A stretch of 64,000 nt of DNA, from NCBI GenBank assembly GCA_003116975.1, contig BGKB01000092.1, forward strand, positions 186,001 through 250,000. The letters are read 5' to 3'. Made by a program: the position numbers and the translations under genes. Origin of the DNA: Aurantiochytrium sp. KH105 (taxonomy: Eukaryota; Sar; Bigyra; Thraustochytrida; Thraustochytriidae). Position 1 is the stretch's first letter. Each line of letters begins with the position of its first letter. The notes under the pieces are model-generated. The model was not told the origin of the DNA and searched no databases. It saw nothing but the letters and a program-made list of their open reading frames with translations. Below, piece by piece: positions 33,307 through 42,894 of this stretch.

Positions 33307-34395
33307 ATGCCGTGGATTTTCGACGTGGAAGAGACGGCGGTGGTGGTGTCAGCAAATGTGCCCGCGCCTGCCTCGTTCCAGCACGTCCTGAAGTTCACTA
33401 TTGCTCTCGGCGTCTGCAGTCTGTTACCCATCTCCTATTGGCTGCATGCCGTGTTTTACGCACTTTTGAAAGCGAAACGGGAGCACAAAGGACTTGCTCG
33501 GCAAATTTTGCGTGAGCTCTTTATTTTTCTATTCATGAGTCTCGTGATGTGCATCTGTGGCATTGTCGTCTTTCATTCCCTTTCTCTTTCGTGGCAGGCA
33601 TGTGCCATATACGGAGCCTTTTACCCAATGTTTTACTCGTTGCCTCGCATTTTCGGGTATCGTGCTCTTGTTTTACGTGCGAGTACGTTAACGGCAACGA
33701 TGCCGCAATGGTATTCACGACTTTTGCGCATATTGAGCCTCGTGCCGTACTCGGCCACTTTTGGCGTGATTCCTACTTTATACGTTGCCTCTGGCAAGCT
33801 CCTCTTTATGGAGGAGATTTGCACGCCGGTAATACCAGGCATAATTCCATTGCTGGGCGCGCTTGCGGATTTATGTCTTTCGAGCGTGCTATTGTCGCTC
33901 TTTGTTGTGCCCGTTTGGAAACAGAGTCTTCTTCGTAAGACTTCCTGGGAAGTGTCAGAGGGGGAGAAGAAAGCTTTGCAGCAAGCTGCGAGACGCAATT
34001 TACTTTGGTCAGGGATTTCAATCATGTCTTCTCTTTTATATCTGACGAGCGCTGCTGTTGTCAATCTGTGGCTCGACAATGATGCAGACCCAGATCACCA
34101 ACACGGGCGATTGTACACAAGTTATGGGGGTTTGATTGACACACTTGTCAATGCAGCCACCTTGGTTTGGCTTTATCAACGTCTAATCTTCGGGCGAGCG
34201 AAGCGGCGCTCCGCTCGAGCGATCAAGATCCAGCCAGCGACGACGACTGCAGAAACGGAGACGCACTCAATAAACAATCCAGCGGCGCTACAGGCAAAAG
34301 ACCAAACAGGGGCTGAGGTGGTTGAATATATTGCGGAGCCTGAGAATAGGGCTGGAGATCTAGCAAGATCTGAGACGAAGGCACAAGCAGCTTGA
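33307..34395 (+). CDS. Seven-transmembrane receptor-like protein, array member 2
   Basis: 362 residues, starting MPWIFDVEE like member 1. Seven hydrophobic segments are visible, with WQACAIYG before TM3, RIFGYRALVLRAS after it, and ASGKLLFMEEICT in the loop between TM4 and TM5. The final segment, around LYTSYGGLIDTLVNAATLVWLYQRLIF, matches TM7 of the paralogues. The C-terminal tail is polar (Thr/Glu/Ala-rich), as expected for a cytoplasmic tail. Closest in sequence to member 1, which suggests the beta-lactamase sequences were inserted or duplicated between two sister genes. Ligand and signalling partner unknown. Confidence 0.78.
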   Translation: MPWIFDVEETAVVVSANVPAPASFQHVLKFTIALGVCSLLPISYWLHAVFYALLKAKREHKGLARQILRELFIFLFMSLVMCICGIVVFHSLSLSWQACAIYGAFYPMFYSLPRIFGYRALVLRASTLTATMPQWYSRLLRILSLVPYSATFGVIPTLYVASGKLLFMEEICTPVIPGIIPLLGALADLCLSSVLLSLFVVPVWKQSLLRKTSWEVSEGEKKALQQAARRNLLWSGISIMSSLLYLTSAAVVNLWLDNDADPDHQHGRLYTSYGGLIDTLVNAATLVWLYQRLIFGRAKRRSARAIKIQPATTTAETETHSINNPAALQAKDQTGAEVVEYIAEPENRAGDLARSETKAQAA

Positions 34396-34956
34396 TTGCT
34401 GCTAGCCTGAGAATAGGGCTTGAGAGACTCGAAAGGTGCTGTTGGGAGCGTGAACAACCAGCTTCAAGTAGTGTATTGAGAAGAAGTCTCGTGCCGCCTG
34501 ACTCCTAGCAATTGTGCATTTTGAGAGCGGTCTGTTCCTTGGTTGGGCTCGAAGATAGCGGCCCGAGCCCGAGGCCAAACCCGAGCGTAACAGGAAAACA
34601 TTCCTTTTTCGCACTGTCAGACCTTGAAGTTTTTCATTTTGAAGCTTATTGCGTTGGCGATCAATTGCTGCTGCCGACTGAAAGAGTATTGACTTGCTTT
34701 TCTTCCCCCTTGACCACGTCATCGGTGGCAAAGCAAGTCTTCGACTCTTTCAAAAAGCTCGCCTCAATCGCGCGAAACGTAAACCCTGAGTAACGCCGTA
34801 ACGGCTATCGGTTACAGTGACAGCATCCTTCCGTTCGATGTGGTAGAATCATGGTGGCCGTTGGTCCAACCAGCACGCTGGCGGCCAGGCATTGCGCGTA
34901 TCCAGGGGAACAAGCAGACATGATTCGCTGGGTCATGCGTGCGCCCGGGCGCAGCC
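34396..34956. other. Intergenic, left part of a duplicated unit
   Basis: No gene. From about 34798 (TAACGGCTATCGGTTACAG) the sequence resembles the region upstream of member 4 (from about 36071), so the duplicated unit includes the 5' flank and probably the promoter. Confidence 0.5.
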
Positions 34957-35931
34957 ATGGGCTCTACGGCGTCGCACGACAGGGCGTCGACGGTGGTCTT
35001 GGCGGACACAACGACGCCGGCGTCATTTGAAGCGGTTCTACGCATCTCAACCGGCATCTCAATTCTAACTTGCGTAATTCTAGTGTACTACATCATTGTC
35101 GTCGCGCGCGCGCTGCGACGAGAGGATCGAAATTTGAAGCGAGCGGCCGTGCAAAAGCAGACAATGGGTTTAAGAACTCTACGCGAGATGTTCGTGTTTC
35201 TCATATTGTGTCTTTTGATGGCATTGGTGACATTTCCATTATTACATTTTCTTCCATTGACATGGCGGGCATGCTCGTATCTGGGGATCGTACCGGGAAT
35301 ATTTTACTCTTTGACGCGATTCTTTTGCTATCGCGTTCTTATCATGCGGACCAGAGCCGTGCAAGGCCTGATGCCTCAATGGTTCACGACTGCGTTACAG
35401 TCTGCACGCCTCGCCACATTAGGTGTATTCCCCATCATCGTCGGGGCTGGGCTGTATGCTTCTGGAAAGCTCGTCTTTCGCGAGCAGCATTGCACGCAGC
35501 ATATGGCTGGACCTGTACCCGTTGTAGGCGCAATCGTGGACGGCATGCTTTCTTTTTTGCTGCTTTTTCTTTTCTTGGTTCCCTTTGTGATAGAGATGAG
35601 GAGGACAAAAGGGGCAATGAGTACCCAAGAGAGAGGTCGTCTTCTTCGCGCAGCAGCGCGAAACTGGCTTTTATCAAGTTTTTCCATTGTAACATCTTCC
35701 ATCTTTATGGTGGGCGTCACCGTGACAAGTCGGCGTGTTGCTCAAGACGACGATGCTGATTCGCAGCATTGGCGACTATTCACAGGCTATGGGAGTAGTC
35801 TCGACGTCCTCTGCAATACTTCCGCGCTCGTCATGCTCTATCAGCGGCTCATTTTTAGAAAGGACGTCCAAACACGACTACAAGCAACGGCTGTTGCTCC
35901 AACTTCTGCAGGGACAAGCACGGGTCAGTGA
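34957..35931 (+). CDS. Seven-transmembrane receptor-like protein, array member 3
   Basis: 324 residues from the ATG at 34957 (MGSTASHDRAS); an in-frame ATG six codons upstream at 34939 is equally possible. TM1 is around ISILTCVILVYYIIVVA, TM2 around FVFLILCLLMALVTFPLL, then WRACSYLG and TM3 ending RFFCYRVLIMRTRAV. TM4 is followed by ASGKLVFREQHCT, then TM5 (GMLSFLLLFLFLVPF), TM6 (LLSSFSIVTSSIFMVGV) and TM7 (SSLDVLCNTSALVMLYQRL). Near-identical twin of member 4; differences cluster in the loop after TM4 and in the C-terminal tail. Confidence 0.8.
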   Translation: MGSTASHDRASTVVLADTTTPASFEAVLRISTGISILTCVILVYYIIVVARALRREDRNLKRAAVQKQTMGLRTLREMFVFLILCLLMALVTFPLLHFLPLTWRACSYLGIVPGIFYSLTRFFCYRVLIMRTRAVQGLMPQWFTTALQSARLATLGVFPIIVGAGLYASGKLVFREQHCTQHMAGPVPVVGAIVDGMLSFLLLFLFLVPFVIEMRRTKGAMSTQERGRLLRAAARNWLLSSFSIVTSSIFMVGVTVTSRRVAQDDDADSQHWRLFTGYGSSLDVLCNTSALVMLYQRLIFRKDVQTRLQATAVAPTSAGTSTGQ

Positions 35932-36219
35932 GACCATTGTCCAAAAATGATTTGGAGGCTGTCATGAGTTTGAGGGTCTTCCTATTATGATTAGTGAACC
36001 TTAATTTGCTTGACTTTCCAACCAACTTTTCCACTTGACTTTGCCATTGCCAGCCTAAGTAACTGACGCTGTAACGGCTATCGGTTGCAGCGACCTTTTT
36101 TTTTGGTACTTCAAACAGCATCCTTTCGACATCTAGCATGCTGGCGACCGAGCATTGCGCGTATCCAGGGGAACAAGCAGACATGATTCGCTGGGTCATG
36201 CGTGCGCCCGGGCGCAGCC

Positions 36220-37194
36220 ATGGGCTCTACGGCGTCGCACGACAGGGCGTCGACGGTGCTCTTGGCGAACACAACGACGCCGGCGTCATTTGAAGCGGTT
36301 CTACGCATCTCAACCGGCATCTCAATTCTAACATGCGTGATTCTAGTGTACTACATCATTGTCGTCGCGCACGCGCTGCGACGAGAGGATCGAAATTTGA
36401 AGCGAGCGGCCGTGCAAAAGCAGACAATGGGTTCAAGAACTCTACGCGAGATGCTCGTGTTTCTTATACTGTGTCTTTTGATGGCATTGGTGACATTTCC
36501 ATTATTACATTTTCTTCCATTGACATGGCGGGCATGCTCGTATCTGGGGATCGTACCGGGAATATTTTACTCTTTGACGCGATTCTTTTGCTATCGCGTT
36601 CTTATCATGCGGACCAGAGCCGTGCAAGGCCTGATGCCTCAATGGTTCACGACTGCGTTACAGTTTGCACGCCTCGCCACATTAGGTGTATTCCCCAGCA
36701 TCGTCGGGGCTGGGCTGTATGCTTCTGGAAAGCTCTTGTTCCGCGAGCAGCATTGCACGCACGATGTGGCCGGGTTTGTACCCGTTACAGGCGCGATCGT
36801 GGATGGCATGCTTTCTTTTTTGCTACTTTTCCTTTTCTTGGTTCCCTTTGTGAAGGAGATGAGGAGGACAAAAGGGGCAATGAGTACCCAAGAGAGAGGT
36901 CGTCTTCTTCGCGCAGCAGCGCGAAACTGGCTTTTATCAAGTTTTTCCATTGTAACATCTTCCATCTTCATGGCGGGTGTCCCCGTGACAAGTCGGCGTG
37001 TTGCGCAAGACGACGATGCTGATTCGCAGCATTGGCGACTGTTCACGGGCTACGGAAGCAGTCTTGACGTCCTTTGCAATGCTACCGCGCTCGTCATGCT
37101 CTATCAGCGGCTCATTTTCAGAAAGGACGTCCAAACACGAAAACCATCCACGGCTGTTGCTCCAGCTTCTACGGGGACAAGCACGGGTCGATGA
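36220..37194 (+). CDS. Seven-transmembrane receptor-like protein, array member 4
   Basis: 324 residues from the ATG at 36220 (or 330 from 36202). Twin of member 3, with the same seven hydrophobic segments, the W-x-x-C before TM3, RFFCYRVLIMRTRAV and SGKLLFREQHCT. The post-TM4 loop reads THDVAGFVPVTGAIV here and TQHMAGPVPVVGAIV in member 3, the kind of extracellular-side change expected if ligand preference is diverging. The frame is intact, so the duplicate may still be functional. Confidence 0.8.
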   Translation: MGSTASHDRASTVLLANTTTPASFEAVLRISTGISILTCVILVYYIIVVAHALRREDRNLKRAAVQKQTMGSRTLREMLVFLILCLLMALVTFPLLHFLPLTWRACSYLGIVPGIFYSLTRFFCYRVLIMRTRAVQGLMPQWFTTALQFARLATLGVFPSIVGAGLYASGKLLFREQHCTHDVAGFVPVTGAIVDGMLSFLLLFLFLVPFVKEMRRTKGAMSTQERGRLLRAAARNWLLSSFSIVTSSIFMAGVPVTSRRVAQDDDADSQHWRLFTGYGSSLDVLCNATALVMLYQRLIFRKDVQTRKPSTAVAPASTGTSTGR

Positions 37195-37609
37195 GGCCGT
37201 TTTCCAAAAACCAGCAGGGCAGACGCGGTCTTGGAATGAAACGCTGTATAACAACATGTAAGAATAATAAAAGTTGATAGATTGACTCAACAGTTCCCAG
37301 GACGCTGACGTGATCTCCCCTTCCGCCTTGGTTGAGTCACGGTAGCCACCACCTCAGCTAAAAAGTTGTAAATAGAGCCGTTGACGCTCTTTTTGGCCGC
37401 AGTGCTGCGGCCTAGCTCACGGTCAGTCTGAGCCCGGCTGCGCCGCTAGAGCTGGGTTACGGTTCACGCGAGACAGAGCGGCTGTGGCAAATGCGTTTCA
37501 AATTTGGGTTGTGGTAGTACTAAAGCGGGACAAAAGGCGTAGCGGTTGGGACAAGAGAATGCAGGGTAGTGTGGATGACAAAGGCGCAATTCTCGGCGGC
37601 CGCAGCAAG
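37195..37609. other. Intergenic, nothing recognised
   Basis: This is the 3' flank of member 4 and the upstream region of member 5. The frame of member 5 stays open upstream to an ATG at 37484, but that extension lacks similarity to the other members. Confidence 0.45.
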
Positions 37610-38710
37610 ATGTCGTTCGTACCTCCGCGGAATGTGACCTCGACGGTGTTTCTCGAGGACATGGCGATGCCGGACGACTTTCGCTCGGTGTACGTGATGT
37701 CCTTGGTGCTCTCTGCGCTGGGCATGGTTCACGGGGCGATATGTGCGAGGATTGTGTGGCGCGCGTACACCAAGGCCGTGCGTAACGTGAGCAGAGTGAT
37801 CGCACAGCAGACGCTGCGCGACCTGCTAGGGCTCATGGTGAGCAGCATGCTGATGAATGGCGCCAATTTCGCCCTTTCAGCAATTCCGTATTCATGGCGA
37901 GCGTGTGCATATCTTGGAGGAGTTCCTGCATGCACGTACGTGTTCACGCGATGTTTCTATTACCGTGTTCTTCTTGCACGGGCCGAATCGGTGGAGAGTG
38001 TCATGCCAAGCTGGTACCTCTTTTTACTCGAATATCCCTTGAGGTTTGGTGCAAACGCCATTCTTTTGGTTGTAATTCCGGCAAGCATTTCATTTTCAGG
38101 AAAGCTTATTTTCCAGGAGGGCATTTGCACGCAGCAGGTCAATGGTTTGTTCATATTGGTGTGTAGCTTTGTGGATAGTCTCTTTTCCGCGACGATGCTG
38201 ATTATTTTTCTAGTACCTTTGTTGCGGCAGAGTAGGTCTTATTTGAAGCCTGGAACGAGCGAGGGCAAGGAGAGTTTGACACGTGTCGATGCTACGGCCG
38301 GAGCGCGGCTCCGGCGCGCAGCCGTGCATGCCTTTGCCTTTTCATCTTTTTCGATTCTCTCAAGCTTTGTTTTCCTCAGTCTTCATGCCCCCATGTACAA
38401 TGAAGAAGCTCTCGAAAAGGTGGAAAATCAGCACTTTCGACTCTATACCGTGTACGCGTCGAGTATTGATTCGACGATCAACTCGATTGCACTGTTGCTG
38501 CTCTATCGAAAGCTTGTCTTTGGCAAGAGATCGCGCAGAGTGTCTCACGCAGGGAAAGGGGCTGCTCAACGCACACGAGCAACCATGGCCACTCGATACG
38601 ATGAGCGAAGCGACGTTGAGCATTCGGCAACCACGGGTGTTTCGGAGAGCCTCGGGACTATTTCAGAGGGGACGCCAAGTCATGGTGCGCGTATTGAGAG
38701 CTCTTCCTGA
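37610..38710 (+). CDS. Seven-transmembrane receptor-like protein, array member 5
   Basis: 366 residues from the ATG at 37610 (MSFVPPRNVTS), chosen because members 6 and 7 start similarly (MPFVAIRTE, MSFVADRSE) and because NVTS is a potential N-glycosylation site on the outside. It has WRACAYLG before TM3, RCFYYRVLLARAESV after it and SGKLIFQEGICT between TM4 and TM5. The loop between TM5 and TM6 is longer than in members 1-4, and the Ser/Thr-rich C-terminal tail (about 65 residues) is the longest in the array. Such tails are common regulatory phosphorylation sites in GPCRs; that is an analogy only. Confidence 0.78.
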   Translation: MSFVPPRNVTSTVFLEDMAMPDDFRSVYVMSLVLSALGMVHGAICARIVWRAYTKAVRNVSRVIAQQTLRDLLGLMVSSMLMNGANFALSAIPYSWRACAYLGGVPACTYVFTRCFYYRVLLARAESVESVMPSWYLFLLEYPLRFGANAILLVVIPASISFSGKLIFQEGICTQQVNGLFILVCSFVDSLFSATMLIIFLVPLLRQSRSYLKPGTSEGKESLTRVDATAGARLRRAAVHAFAFSSFSILSSFVFLSLHAPMYNEEALEKVENQHFRLYTVYASSIDSTINSIALLLLYRKLVFGKRSRRVSHAGKGAAQRTRATMATRYDERSDVEHSATTGVSESLGTISEGTPSHGARIESSS

Positions 38711-39302
38711 GTCTCTTTGTGGACGTCATGGCTCGTATTAACAGCACAAAAGAGAGAGGGAGACAGAGTTGACTCTTGATGAGTTTCTTTACTTTTGCAA
38801 CGTTTGAGTCAAGAGCAAGAGGACCAAAGGGTGAAAAACCAACCGGAGAACAAGCACTTTGCGAACTCTCTTTACGCCGTAGCTACACGCCGCCTTTTGG
38901 TTCCCTGAAACATCAGATGAGACGGCGTCCAATTCAAGCAATTTATCCACATACGCAACATTGACGTTTGTCGTCGCAGAAAATCAGAGCTCGACAGCAA
39001 CGGTGTCCAGTGCTCGCCTGCAAGGGTGTGTGACTCAGCTAGGTCGCAAGCCACGCATCGAGTCCTTTTTTGAAAATTATAAGCAGGACTTTTCTTTGTA
39101 GTGGCTGCCTTCTTTGCAGCAGCGCAACGCATTATTACCGCAACGCGTTTTTGAAATTTGCACAACGCATTTTCAAGTTTGCGCAAGATAATGAGGAAGC
39201 CGTTGACCGGTACTGACGACCTGGTACAGTGGAGACGTTCAAGCTTCTCGGGTGCGAAGTTGAAGCGAGCGGCGCGTCCAGGAGCATGACCTGAACAGCA
39301 CG
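38711..39302. other. Intergenic, nothing recognised
   Basis: 592 bp between members 5 and 6, containing a run of CGCAACGCATT-like short repeats (about 39118-39170). No gene is supported. Confidence 0.5.
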
Positions 39303-40265
39303 ATGCCCTTTGTCGCCATACGTACGGAGAATGCGACCCGGTTGTACCCAGACGTGCCGGCGCCAGCGAATGTGCTGCAGCTGGAACTGATTGTCAAATG
39401 GGGGAACTCCTTGGCGGGCTTCCTTTTCTTGTTTCTCACAATCATCGTATGGCGCGCTTATCGAAAAAGTGCAGAGAAGGCAAGGCATATTCTACGTGAA
39501 GTGCTTGGGTTGACGGTGTCAAGCATGGTGGTCAACTTTATGGTTGCAGGAATGACCTTATTCTGCCGCGACTGGCGCAGTTGCGCCATTTTCGGAACGC
39601 TGCCACCATCCGTGTATGCGATTTCGCATTTTTTCTGCTACCGAGTGCTCGCGTTGCGCGCCATGGTGGTTCAGGATCTCATGCCAAAGTGGTACAGGAA
39701 GATACTCGTCTTGCTGCGCGTGGCGATGTTTGGCATTTTCCCGCTCAACATCTTGTCATATGTAGCGTTTTCGGGCAAGTTGCTTTTTGCAGAAGGTATT
39801 TGCATCATGGACCTCGATGAGTCCTTGCCACTTTGTCTTGCAGCAGTGGACAGCACGCTCTCCGGTACACTCTTGTTCCTCTTTGTCTATCCTGTGTGCA
39901 AGGAGAGTCAAAGGGTCGCGACGGCGTCGAATGCAGCCCATTCGCACGCGAATGAAAGCAGGCAAAAGATGCAAAGTATGGCGCTTCAGAACCTCGCGCT
40001 CTCGTCGTTGCCAATCATTACGACGCTTGCTTATCTTGTGACCATCGCAACAGCAAGGGCAACGGACGAGACAAACCAGCACTACCACTTTGCTCTGCCA
40101 ATTGGGCTTTTATTTGATACTTTGGTGAACACCCTGGCTGTCTTCGCATTGTTCCGAAAACTGGTTTTTCCCAAGACATTTGGCACTTTGAGATATAGGA
40201 CGCAAAGGAAAGGCACGCATAACTCTTCAATGAAAAGAAGTCATTCGAAACCTGTGTCGACCTGA
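39303..40265 (+). CDS. Seven-transmembrane receptor-like protein, array member 6
   Basis: 320 residues starting MPFVAIRTENATRLY, with an N-glycosylation sequon (NAT) in the predicted outside N-terminus. Seven hydrophobic segments are visible. The TM3 entry is WRSCAIFG and its exit HFFCYRVLALRAMVV, followed by MPKWY. The TM4-TM5 loop carries SGKLLFAEGICI. TM7 ends ALFRKLVF, like the other members (LYQRLIF/LYRKLVF). The shortest member of the array; the short basic tail (KRSHSKP) lacks the long Ser/Thr region of member 5. Confidence 0.78.
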   Translation: MPFVAIRTENATRLYPDVPAPANVLQLELIVKWGNSLAGFLFLFLTIIVWRAYRKSAEKARHILREVLGLTVSSMVVNFMVAGMTLFCRDWRSCAIFGTLPPSVYAISHFFCYRVLALRAMVVQDLMPKWYRKILVLLRVAMFGIFPLNILSYVAFSGKLLFAEGICIMDLDESLPLCLAAVDSTLSGTLLFLFVYPVCKESQRVATASNAAHSHANESRQKMQSMALQNLALSSLPIITTLAYLVTIATARATDETNQHYHFALPIGLLFDTLVNTLAVFALFRKLVFPKTFGTLRYRTQRKGTHNSSMKRSHSKPVST

Positions 40266-41230
40266 GCGTCAATGTGAACTCGGCATGAAAAGAAAGGGCA
40301 CTGCCCATGGCAAAGGTGAAGCGCGCGCAACTCTGGGATGGATTGGATTCAATCTTTGTCCGTGAGCGCCATTGTAGACTCGGGCATGAGAGGAAAGCTT
40401 CAGAAATGAGGTCCTTTGCCAGCCTATACTAGAAAAAAAAAAAAAGTTAGGGCAAGATAGAGATGAACTTTGATTGTGTAGCTGTTGGGCAAGTCAGGGC
40501 AAGATAGAGATTAATATTGATGATTTAGCTGTCGGGCGCGGGCCATTTGAGCTGCAAAGAACGACAAGAAGCTCACTTTCTCGTCGTGTGCAACTCAATT
40601 TTGTTTTTTTAAAAGGCGAGTTCAGGTTCAGGAGTGGGAGCTGAGATCAACGACGCCAAAGGAGCGAAGTCGTGCTGTAAACCCATGGCAATCATCCACG
40701 CCAGGTCCCCCACCAGCTCAGATATGAGGTTTTTGCCAGCAAAGAGATTATGGCATTGCGGGCGGCATGCATGCGTGGCCAGAGTGCCAACCACTTGAAC
40801 GCATGTTCATGACAAGATCAAGTCCTTTTCTTTCTTTCAACAAGTCTCTGCAGCCACTGCTTTTGATCGCTGTGACCCCTTTCTACACGCTGACTCGACT
40901 CTGCATCGCGTTACAGCTGTTATTAGGGACACCCAATCTTCCTTTTGCCAGAGTAACGAACGTTTACATTTATCTTTGCGGAAGATCGCTCACTCGAATC
41001 TGCGACAATCGACTTGCATTTTCGTGAACTGGAGCGAATAAAGCCAGTGGTGCATGAGTCTCTTTTCTTGTGTAGGACGCGCTCCGGGGGTAGCGTCGAC
41101 GAATCGCCGAATAAAAGGTCGACTTTGAAGTCGTAATGACGTGAACTTTGGGATCCCAACGGATATTTATTTTTTAGTTAATCTCCATCTGTCGAGTACA
41201 AGTGAACAGAAAGTAATTGCAAGAGGAATC
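40266..41230. other. Intergenic, nothing recognised
   Basis: No supported gene. It includes an A-rich run (about 40432-40445) and a short direct repeat (GGGCAAGATAGAGAT, about 40450 and 40498). The frame of member 7 extends upstream to an ATG at 41141, but this part is not conserved. Confidence 0.45.
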
Positions 41231-42199
41231 ATGTCGTTCGTGGCGGACAGGAGCGAGGATGGCACGCGAGTTCTTGGCGACTTTGAAGCGCCGGAGAACT
41301 TTGTCGTGATGCATGAGGTCTCGCTGATATTCAATGCAATTGTATCCATCCTCTTTGTTGCATGCCTTCGGTTGGTCTGGCGAACGCTACGTCGGAGCAA
41401 AGGCAATGCAAGACGGGCAATGCGTGAGCTCATGGGCCAAGTGACCATGGCTCTGCTCGTTCCCATTTGGGCAACCTCGCTCATTCTCGTGGACGGGCAG
41501 TGGCAAGCGTGCGCGTACCTGGGAACCATTGGTGGCTCGTTTTACGTGATGCAGCATTTCTTTTGCTACCGCGTGCTCGCGGTACGCGCCGAGTCCGTAT
41601 TTAATGTGATGCCACGATGGTACGCATTGCTTCTTCGTGCCGTGTGGTTCTGTTTGTATGGGTGCTATATCGTTTGCATCTTGACATATGTTGGTTTTTC
41701 GGGCAAGCTCTATTTCAAGCAAGAGTATTGTGCGGTTCGTCTAAATCGGGCCTTGCCGCTCCTCCTTGGCGTGGTAGACTGTACGCTGTCTACAACCCTC
41801 TTGATGCTCTTTGTTCTCCCAGTGTTGCGACAAGCCAAGATCATGCGAGAAGGATCAACGGGCGACAACTCGGGTCGGAGCGCTTTGACCCAGGTGGCGA
41901 GGCGAAACCTCTTTTACTCATCAGTCCCGATTCTGTCCACAATGGTGTACCTTGTGATCCTCGTTGCCACCAATAACGTTGACGCTTACAATGACCCGGA
42001 CATGCAGTACACGAGCTATTTTCCCTCAATCGGCGCCAGCATCGACTCTCTCCTCAACATCTCCACCATGCTTCTCATGTTCCGCAAGATCATCTTTCGC
42101 CCAGCGTCGGGGGCGAGGACTAGCTGCGGCGGGGCTGCCCGACACGGCGCCAGCATGCATGCGTCCTCCTCGAAGGCCGTGCCGATGGAGTCGTGCTGA
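41231..42199 (+). CDS. Seven-transmembrane receptor-like protein, array member 7
   Basis: 322 residues from the ATG at 41231 (MSFVADRSEDG); an in-frame ATG at 41141 would add 30 residues unlike other members. It has WQACAYLG before TM3, HFFCYRVLAVRAESV and MPRWYALLL after it, SGKLYFKQEYC in the TM4-TM5 loop, and a TM7 ending LMFRKIIF. The N-terminal tail is acidic. Last member of the array and most similar in pattern to members 5 and 6. The short tail contains CGGA and ends ESC, with no clear lipidation motif. Confidence 0.78.
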   Translation: MSFVADRSEDGTRVLGDFEAPENFVVMHEVSLIFNAIVSILFVACLRLVWRTLRRSKGNARRAMRELMGQVTMALLVPIWATSLILVDGQWQACAYLGTIGGSFYVMQHFFCYRVLAVRAESVFNVMPRWYALLLRAVWFCLYGCYIVCILTYVGFSGKLYFKQEYCAVRLNRALPLLLGVVDCTLSTTLLMLFVLPVLRQAKIMREGSTGDNSGRSALTQVARRNLFYSSVPILSTMVYLVILVATNNVDAYNDPDMQYTSYFPSIGASIDSLLNISTMLLMFRKIIFRPASGARTSCGGAARHGASMHASSSKAVPMESC

Positions 42200-42894
42200 C
42201 GGACGGCCGAGCAAATCTCGGTCCATGCAATCAATCATCCATGGCCGTCCATTGCCGCCGGTTAATTCGCGGGAGGCGAAACCTGCCGCTCGCGACACGG
42301 CGTGGCGAGGCCCGTCCTGGCGTCCTGGCTGCACATGGCTGCAGCCTCGCTCTCCAGGTAGAACCCGCGCAGCCTTGAGCCGCCCTCGGCCGCTGAAGAA
42401 GGACGCGGCGACGTCGTCGCCGGACCGAGGCCGCGCCCAGGAAGGAAGACTGCGGGGCATCCCGCCGGGCCCAGCTCGCGCTTCCCTCCCTGTGCTGCAC
42501 GCGCGGCGGCCGCGCTGTGGAGACAATGCGCGTGCGCGCGCGCGCCGCGCCGCCGTCTGCGGGCGCGGCAGGAGCTGCGGCACGTGCAGCGCGGCGCGTG
42601 CAGGAAGGCGCCGCGCCGGGCCCGAGACCGGCACGGACGACACGCCGCGCGTATGTGTGTGCGTGTGCGCGCTGGTTGTGTGGGTGTGCGTGTTTGCGCG
42701 CGTGCGGCCTGAAGGCGGCGACGAAGGCGCGGTCGGATCGGCCGATGGCGGCGAGGAGGGGACCTAGCTAGCTAGCTACCTACCTGTGAGCAGAGAGCGG
42801 AAGCCACGAATCGGGGCGGGCTCGAGGGGCAAAACGAATTTGCGAGGGAATTCGGAGTTCGGAAAGGGAGTGAGCGAAGGGATTTTTTGTCGAG
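42200..42894. other. GC-rich upstream region of the heme oxygenase gene
   Basis: No supported gene; frames here are Arg/Ala/Gly-rich and overlap in several phases. It contains GT/GC-rich DNA (about 42650-42700) and a CTAG-type tetranucleotide run (about 42764-42786), with the 5' leader of the heme oxygenase gene at the right. Confidence 0.5.

Larger units (their letters stand above)
34798..37200 (+). repeat. Recent tandem duplication of a receptor gene unit (period 1263 bp)
   Basis: Array members 3 and 4 and their 5' flanks are nearly identical at the nucleotide level. Corresponding ATGs at 34939 and 36202 give a period of 1263 bp, and the flanking motif GCGTATCCAGGGGAACAAGC occurs in both. 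Differences are scattered substitutions plus divergent 3' flanks. This is the youngest event in the array. Confidence 0.9.

Noticed and set aside
35070-35759. A 229-codon alternate frame inside seven-TM member 3, mirrored at 36333-37022 in member 4
   Set aside because: Both are in another phase of the real receptor gene, and equal length follows from near-identical DNA. The translations show no domain.
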